Of a stretch of 8,550 bases of DNA, positions 5,352 to 8,550 are shown in pieces. Both the position numbers and the translations under genes were made by a program. Source of the DNA: Betaproteobacteria bacterium (GTDB taxonomy: Bacteria; Pseudomonadota; Gammaproteobacteria; Burkholderiales; Burkholderiaceae_C); the NCBI GenBank assembly GCA_009923345.1, contig RFTR01000081.1, positions 1 through 8,550 of the forward strand, read 5' to 3'. The notes beneath the pieces were generated by a model. The model saw only the letters and a program-made list of their open reading frames with translations. It made no database searches and was not told where the DNA came from. Every line of letters begins with the position of its first letter. Positions within the stretch are counted from its first letter, which is position 1.

Positions 5352-6775
5352 AGCGCCTTGAGGCTGGAACAGACCTTGACGGCTTTTTGATTGGCCCCTG
5401 TCTGCATGCCGGTGGCATGGCGCACATATATGAAGTGACATACGCCGACGCACGGCCTGTTCCCTTTCCTATGGTGATGAAAGTGCCCCGTATGACTACG
5501 GGCGATGGCGCCGAGAACATCATTGGCTTCGAAGTAGAGCATCAGATTTTGCAAGTCTTGCAAGGCAGGCATGTGCCTCGTTTTGTTGCTGCCGGTGATT
5601 TATCGTCTATCCCTTATTTGGTGATGGAACATGTGCAGGGCAAGACTTTGCAACAAGTGATTGACCAGTTCACAGAAAGTCATACGCGCACGAGCTTTAC
5701 TGATATTGCAAAAATAGGCGCTGCGATCGCGCGTGCAGCGCATAGCTTGCACCAACAAAACACCTGCCATCTCGACCTCAAGCCTGCCAACGTGCTGATG
5801 CATCCAGAGGGCCATGCGGTGCTACTCGACTTCGGTTTATCGTGCCACGCCCACTTTCCAGATCTGTTGGCTGAGGAACTTCGCAAAGCCATCGGATCAC
5901 CCACATGGATTGCGCCCGAGCAAGTGGTAGGAGTGCGCGGCGACCCACGCAGCGATGTCTTTGCCATTGGCGTGATGCTCTATGAACTTGCTACTTCGGA
6001 GTTGCCATTTGGCAACCCCGCCACCCAGGGCGGCATGCGCCAGCGTTTGTGGATGGACCCACCACCACCGCGCAAATTGCGGCCTGATGTTCCAGCATGG
6101 TTACAAGAAATTATTTTGCGTTGCTTGCACCCGCAAGCCGAATTGCGTTACCCCTCCGCCGCGCATTTGGCGTTTGACTTAGAGCACAGTGACCAAGTGC
6201 GCATCACTGCGCGTGGACAGCAAATAGAAGGCACTTCTTTTTGGGTGCATTTCAAACGTTGGCTCCAAGCAGCGGGCATGCACTACCACCCCAGCCCTCT
6301 ACCAGCACAACAAATTGATGAAGTTCCGATCGTGATGGTGGCACTGCCGCACCATGACGTGCGCGACGACACTCTGTACTCACTCAGACAAGCCGTTGCA
6401 CGCTCACTCGGTATTCGACCAGGGGCGCGCTTGGCCGTGGTCACTGTTATTTCGCCAAATCAAAGTAGCACATCAGATGACGACAGCAGTGAGACCAGTT
6501 TGCATCGCCAATATTTAACGATGCAGCGCCAATGGGCGCAGGGTTTAGATTTACAACAACACCAGTGCTCTTTTCATGTGTTGGAGTCTGGTGATGTAGC
6601 ACAGGCCTTGCTAACTTATGCGCAAGGCAACCATGTCAATATGATTGTGATGGGCGCCGCCACACACGGGGTACAGATGCAACGTGTGATTGCACCAGTA
6701 CCTATTAAAGTTGCTATGGAAGCACCGTGTACGGTGATTTTGGTCAAGCAAACGTTGCCGTTTGCACAACTTTAG
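5348..6775 (+). CDS. Fused Ser/Thr protein kinase - universal stress protein
   Basis: A 475-residue soluble protein with two domains. Residues about 13-275 form a Hanks-type kinase: glycine loop 'LHAGGMAHIY' (19-28), ATP-binding lysine K45 in 'VMKVPR', alpha-C glutamate E62 or E64, catalytic loop HLDLKPANV (D143, K145, N148), DFG (161-163), APE (189-191) and D203. A linker rich in His and Pro (about 276-325) leads to a UspA-like domain (326-466) ending in 'APCTVILV'. Residues usually needed for nucleotide binding in Usp domains are changed. No membrane helix or sensor domain is seen, unlike PknB-type receptors. The kinase is non-RD (L142 before D143), so control by activation-loop phosphorylation is less likely. 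The ATG overlaps the phosphoesterase stop by four bases, implying coupled translation. The stop overlaps that of the convergent gene. Combined kinase/Usp proteins are annotated in Burkholderiales; I know of no defined target. Confidence 0.9.
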   Translation: MKRLEAGTDLDGFLIGPCLHAGGMAHIYEVTYADARPVPFPMVMKVPRMTTGDGAENIIGFEVEHQILQVLQGRHVPRFVAAGDLSSIPYLVMEHVQGKTLQQVIDQFTESHTRTSFTDIAKIGAAIARAAHSLHQQNTCHLDLKPANVLMHPEGHAVLLDFGLSCHAHFPDLLAEELRKAIGSPTWIAPEQVVGVRGDPRSDVFAIGVMLYELATSELPFGNPATQGGMRQRLWMDPPPPRKLRPDVPAWLQEIILRCLHPQAELRYPSAAHLAFDLEHSDQVRITARGQQIEGTSFWVHFKRWLQAAGMHYHPSPLPAQQIDEVPIVMVALPHHDVRDDTLYSLRQAVARSLGIRPGARLAVVTVISPNQSSTSDDDSSETSLHRQYLTMQRQWAQGLDLQQHQCSFHVLESGDVAQALLTYAQGNHVNMIVMGAATHGVQMQRVIAPVPIKVAMEAPCTVILVKQTLPFAQL

Positions 6776-7755
6776 TCAGCGTATTCGCCAGCAGCCTTGA
6801 TCACAGGACCCCATTTAGCGATTTCAGCAGCCACAAATTTCTTGTGCTCTGCACCATCGGTGCGCCTGTCAGTCACAATCACGGCACCTAAAGCCTCTTG
6901 CTTTTTAACGAACTCAGGATCTTTCAAGGCAACTTTCAAAGCCGCATTGAGTTTGGCAACAACATCCGCTGGAGTGCCTTTAGGCGCATACATTCCGTGC
7001 CAAATAGAAACGTTGAAATCTTTCACGCCGGATTCATTCATGGTCGGCAGGTCTTTCAAAGCAGGTGTTGTCAAACGCTTCATGGTGGTCACTGCAAACG
7101 CTTTGATGGTTTTACCTTCGATTTGCGCAGAAGTATTGGTCGTTTGATCACACAATAAATCGACCTGTCCGCCCATCAAATCGTTCAATGCGGGCGCGGT
7201 ACCTTTGTAAGGAACCGTCGTCATATCGGTTTGAACGGCTTGCTGGAACATCAGTCCGCACAGATGTGAAGCGGCGCCTAAACCAGCATTTGCCAAATTG
7301 ATCTTGCCTTTGTTTTGGCCAATCCATGTCACCAACTCTTTGTAGTTATTTGCTGGCAAAGTAGGACGTCCGACCAATGTCATGGGAACTTCATTGACCA
7401 TGCCCAAGTATTCGAAGTCGTCCATGGTGTTGTAGGGCATCTTGCGATAGAGGGCGGGAGATGTGGCCATGCCAATATGGTGAAGCAAAACAGTATGGCC
7501 GTCTTGGGGGGCTTTAGATACTTTGTTGGCCCCGATCGTTCCACCGGCACCTGCCACGTTTTCCACCACAACAGTTGCTCCTAGGGGCTTGCGCATGGCT
7601 TCTGCCAAATCGCGCGCTACGCGATCGGTAGGTCCACCTGCTACAAAGGGGACCACGATCGTGACAGATTTGTCTTTGATGGGGAAATCAGCAGCAGACA
7701 CCCAAGTTTGGCAAGTGGCTGCAACGATAAGACTGAGGGCAAATAACTTTTTCAT
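6772..7755 (-). CDS. Bug/TctC-family periplasmic solute-binding protein
   Basis: A 327-residue secreted binding protein of the tripartite tricarboxylate transporter receptor family (Bug). A signal peptide is clear: KK at positions 2-3, a hydrophobic core, and a likely cut after VSA (A21). The mature start 'ADFPIKDKSVTIVVPFVAGG' is typical. The family loops are present: 'AGGPTDRVAR' (39-48) and 'VVVENVAGAGGTIGANKV' (62-79), which bind the carboxylate of a ligand. Bug proteins bind small acids such as dicarboxylates, aromatic acids or amides. No TctA/TctB membrane subunit is visible nearby; orphan copies are common in Burkholderiales. The ATG is preceded by GGAG (CTCC at 7761-7764 on +) at 5 bases. 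The gene lies 96 bases downstream of the ligase on the same strand, so the ligand may be the acid that the ligase activates. Its stop overlaps the kinase stop. Confidence 0.92.
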   Translation of the reverse strand: MKKLFALSLIVAATCQTWVSAADFPIKDKSVTIVVPFVAGGPTDRVARDLAEAMRKPLGATVVVENVAGAGGTIGANKVSKAPQDGHTVLLHHIGMATSPALYRKMPYNTMDDFEYLGMVNEVPMTLVGRPTLPANNYKELVTWIGQNKGKINLANAGLGAASHLCGLMFQQAVQTDMTTVPYKGTAPALNDLMGGQVDLLCDQTTNTSAQIEGKTIKAFAVTTMKRLTTPALKDLPTMNESGVKDFNVSIWHGMYAPKGTPADVVAKLNAALKVALKDPEFVKKQEALGAVIVTDRRTDGAEHKKFVAAEIAKWGPVIKAAGEYAD

Positions 7756-7851
7756 AGGTTCTCCAAATAGAGTGGATTGATGTCAAAGGCGTAAACCTTG
7801 GATGCTAAGGCATTCTTGATTACCCCAATTCATCGGGTATTACTTAGGTAT
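7756..7851 (-). other. Spacer between the ligase and the binding-protein gene
   Basis: This 96-base gap holds a small inverted repeat, TACCC (7821-7825) and GGGTA (7835-7839), just after the ligase stop. It is too short and lacks a T-tract in the - direction, so a terminator is not supported and read-through is plausible. A perfect TTGACA (7781-7786, - strand) has no -10 partner before the start codon. Confidence 0.3.
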
Positions 7852-8550
7852 TTACTTGTAGCTACGGGCGTCTTCAATCACTTTGCCGTCGTTGGGCAAA
7901 CTGCCCACCTCCACCAAGGCAATATCAGCGCGTAATTTAGTCACGTCGCGTACCGCTTCGCTGATTTTTTCAGCCAACCCTGCTGTCTCTAGGGTTTCCA
8001 CTTTGAGCGTGAGTTGGTCGTTTGCCATTTCGCCTGATACGACAAGGCGCGCACGCTTAATGGCAGGAAAGCGTTTGGTGACCTCTGCCACTTGCCCCGG
8101 ATGCACGAACATGCCGCGCACTTTGGTAGTTTGGTCTGCACGACCCATCCAACCTTTGATGCGTTGGTTGGTTCTGCCTGTCGGACAGGTGCCCGTTAGC
8201 ACGGCAGATAAATCACCTGTACCAAAACGTATCAAGGGGTAATCGGGGTTCAAAGTGGTAACCACCAATTCACCCACTTCACCTTCTGGTACGGGATCGC
8301 CGGTTCCAGGGCGCACGATTTCAACGATCACGCCTTCATCCAATACCAAGCCTTCACGCGCTGATGTTTCATAAGCGATCAATCCCAGATCTGCGGTGGC
8401 ATAACACTGGTAGCCTGTAATGCCACGCTCGGCCAGCCAGTCGCGCAAGCTTGGCGGAAAGGCTTCACCAGAGACCAAGGCTTTACGTACGCTGGGCAAA
8501 GCAATGCCTATTTCAGCGGCCTTCTCCACAATGATTTTTAAAAAGCTGGG
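7852..8550 (-). CDS. PaaK-like acyl/aryl-CoA ligase, C-terminal part (cut by the window edge)
   Basis: The frame is open from the right edge, beginning 'PSFLKIIVEKAAEIG', so the gene starts outside the window; 232 residues are visible. It belongs to the adenylate-forming family near phenylacetate-CoA ligase, which activates a carboxylic acid with ATP and joins it to CoA. Visible blocks are 'SGEAFPPSLRDWL', the adenine-side 'CYATADLGLIAYET', 'YPLIRFGTGDLSAV' with the ribose-binding Asp, 'GRADQTTKVRGMFVHPGQV' at the hinge, and the C-terminal lid with 'NDGKVIEDAR', whose Lys, nine residues before the C-terminal Lys, is the likely adenylation lysine. The C-terminus is complete (TAA, complement of 7852-7854). 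Substrate cannot be read from this part; phenylacetate or another aromatic acid is a guess. It is followed on the same strand by the Bug-type binding protein. Confidence 0.85.
   Translation of the reverse strand, partial: PSFLKIIVEKAAEIGIALPSVRKALVSGEAFPPSLRDWLAERGITGYQCYATADLGLIAYETSAREGLVLDEGVIVEIVRPGTGDPVPEGEVGELVVTTLNPDYPLIRFGTGDLSAVLTGTCPTGRTNQRIKGWMGRADQTTKVRGMFVHPGQVAEVTKRFPAIKRARLVVSGEMANDQLTLKVETLETAGLAEKISEAVRDVTKLRADIALVEVGSLPNDGKVIEDARSYK

Noticed and set aside
7781..7786. Perfect TTGACA on the - strand upstream of the binding-protein gene
   Set aside because: At 17 bases downstream the sequence is GAGAAC, which overlaps the ribosome site. No -10-like hexamer fits before the start codon, so a promoter is not supported.
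7821..7839. TACCC/GGGTA hairpin as a terminator of the ligase gene
   Set aside because: The stem is only five pairs, with a mismatch next to it and no T-tract in the - direction.

Overview
The window looks like chromosomal DNA from a betaproteobacterium, most likely of the order Burkholderiales and perhaps close to Comamonadaceae. This rests on gene content: an orphan Bug/TctC-type solute-binding protein, a NodI/NodJ-type ABC transporter pair beside phosphatidylserine decarboxylase, and a fused Ser/Thr kinase-universal stress protein. It is inference; no rRNA or other marker gene is present. Most genes look to be around half GC by eye, but the first ~940 bases are clearly richer in A+T.

Layout, left to right. 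(1) 1-940: an AT-rich leader and a small Wzz-type polysaccharide chain-length/co-polymerase protein on +. (2) 943-1779: phosphatidylserine decarboxylase (psd) on -, convergent with the Wzz gene with 2 bases between stops. (3) 1807-3513: two-gene + operon for an ABC-2 type exporter of the NodI/NodJ family, divergent from psd across a 27-base gap. (4) 3514-3676: a non-coding spacer with several inverted repeats. (5) 3677-4525: a short-chain 3-hydroxyacyl-CoA dehydrogenase with a strong ribosome binding site. (6) 4548-5351 and 5348-6775: a calcineurin-like metallophosphoesterase overlapping by ATGA the start of a fused Ser/Thr kinase-universal stress protein. (7) 6772-7755 on -: a Bug-family periplasmic solute-binding protein whose stop overlaps the kinase stop. 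(8) 7852 to the right edge on -: the C-terminal part of a PaaK-like acyl-CoA ligase, cut by the window end.

The genes suggest membrane lipid synthesis (psd), export of an unknown substrate (NodIJ-like), and CoA-thioester metabolism (dehydrogenase; ligase plus a possible acid-binding uptake protein). The most interesting unit is the translationally coupled phosphatase and kinase-Usp pair. It looks like a self-contained reversible phosphorylation module in which a stress-protein domain is carried by the kinase itself. The Usp domain has lost key residues of the usual ATP-binding motif, and the kinase is of the non-RD type with an unusual glycine loop. I see no mobile element, CRISPR array, tRNA or rRNA.
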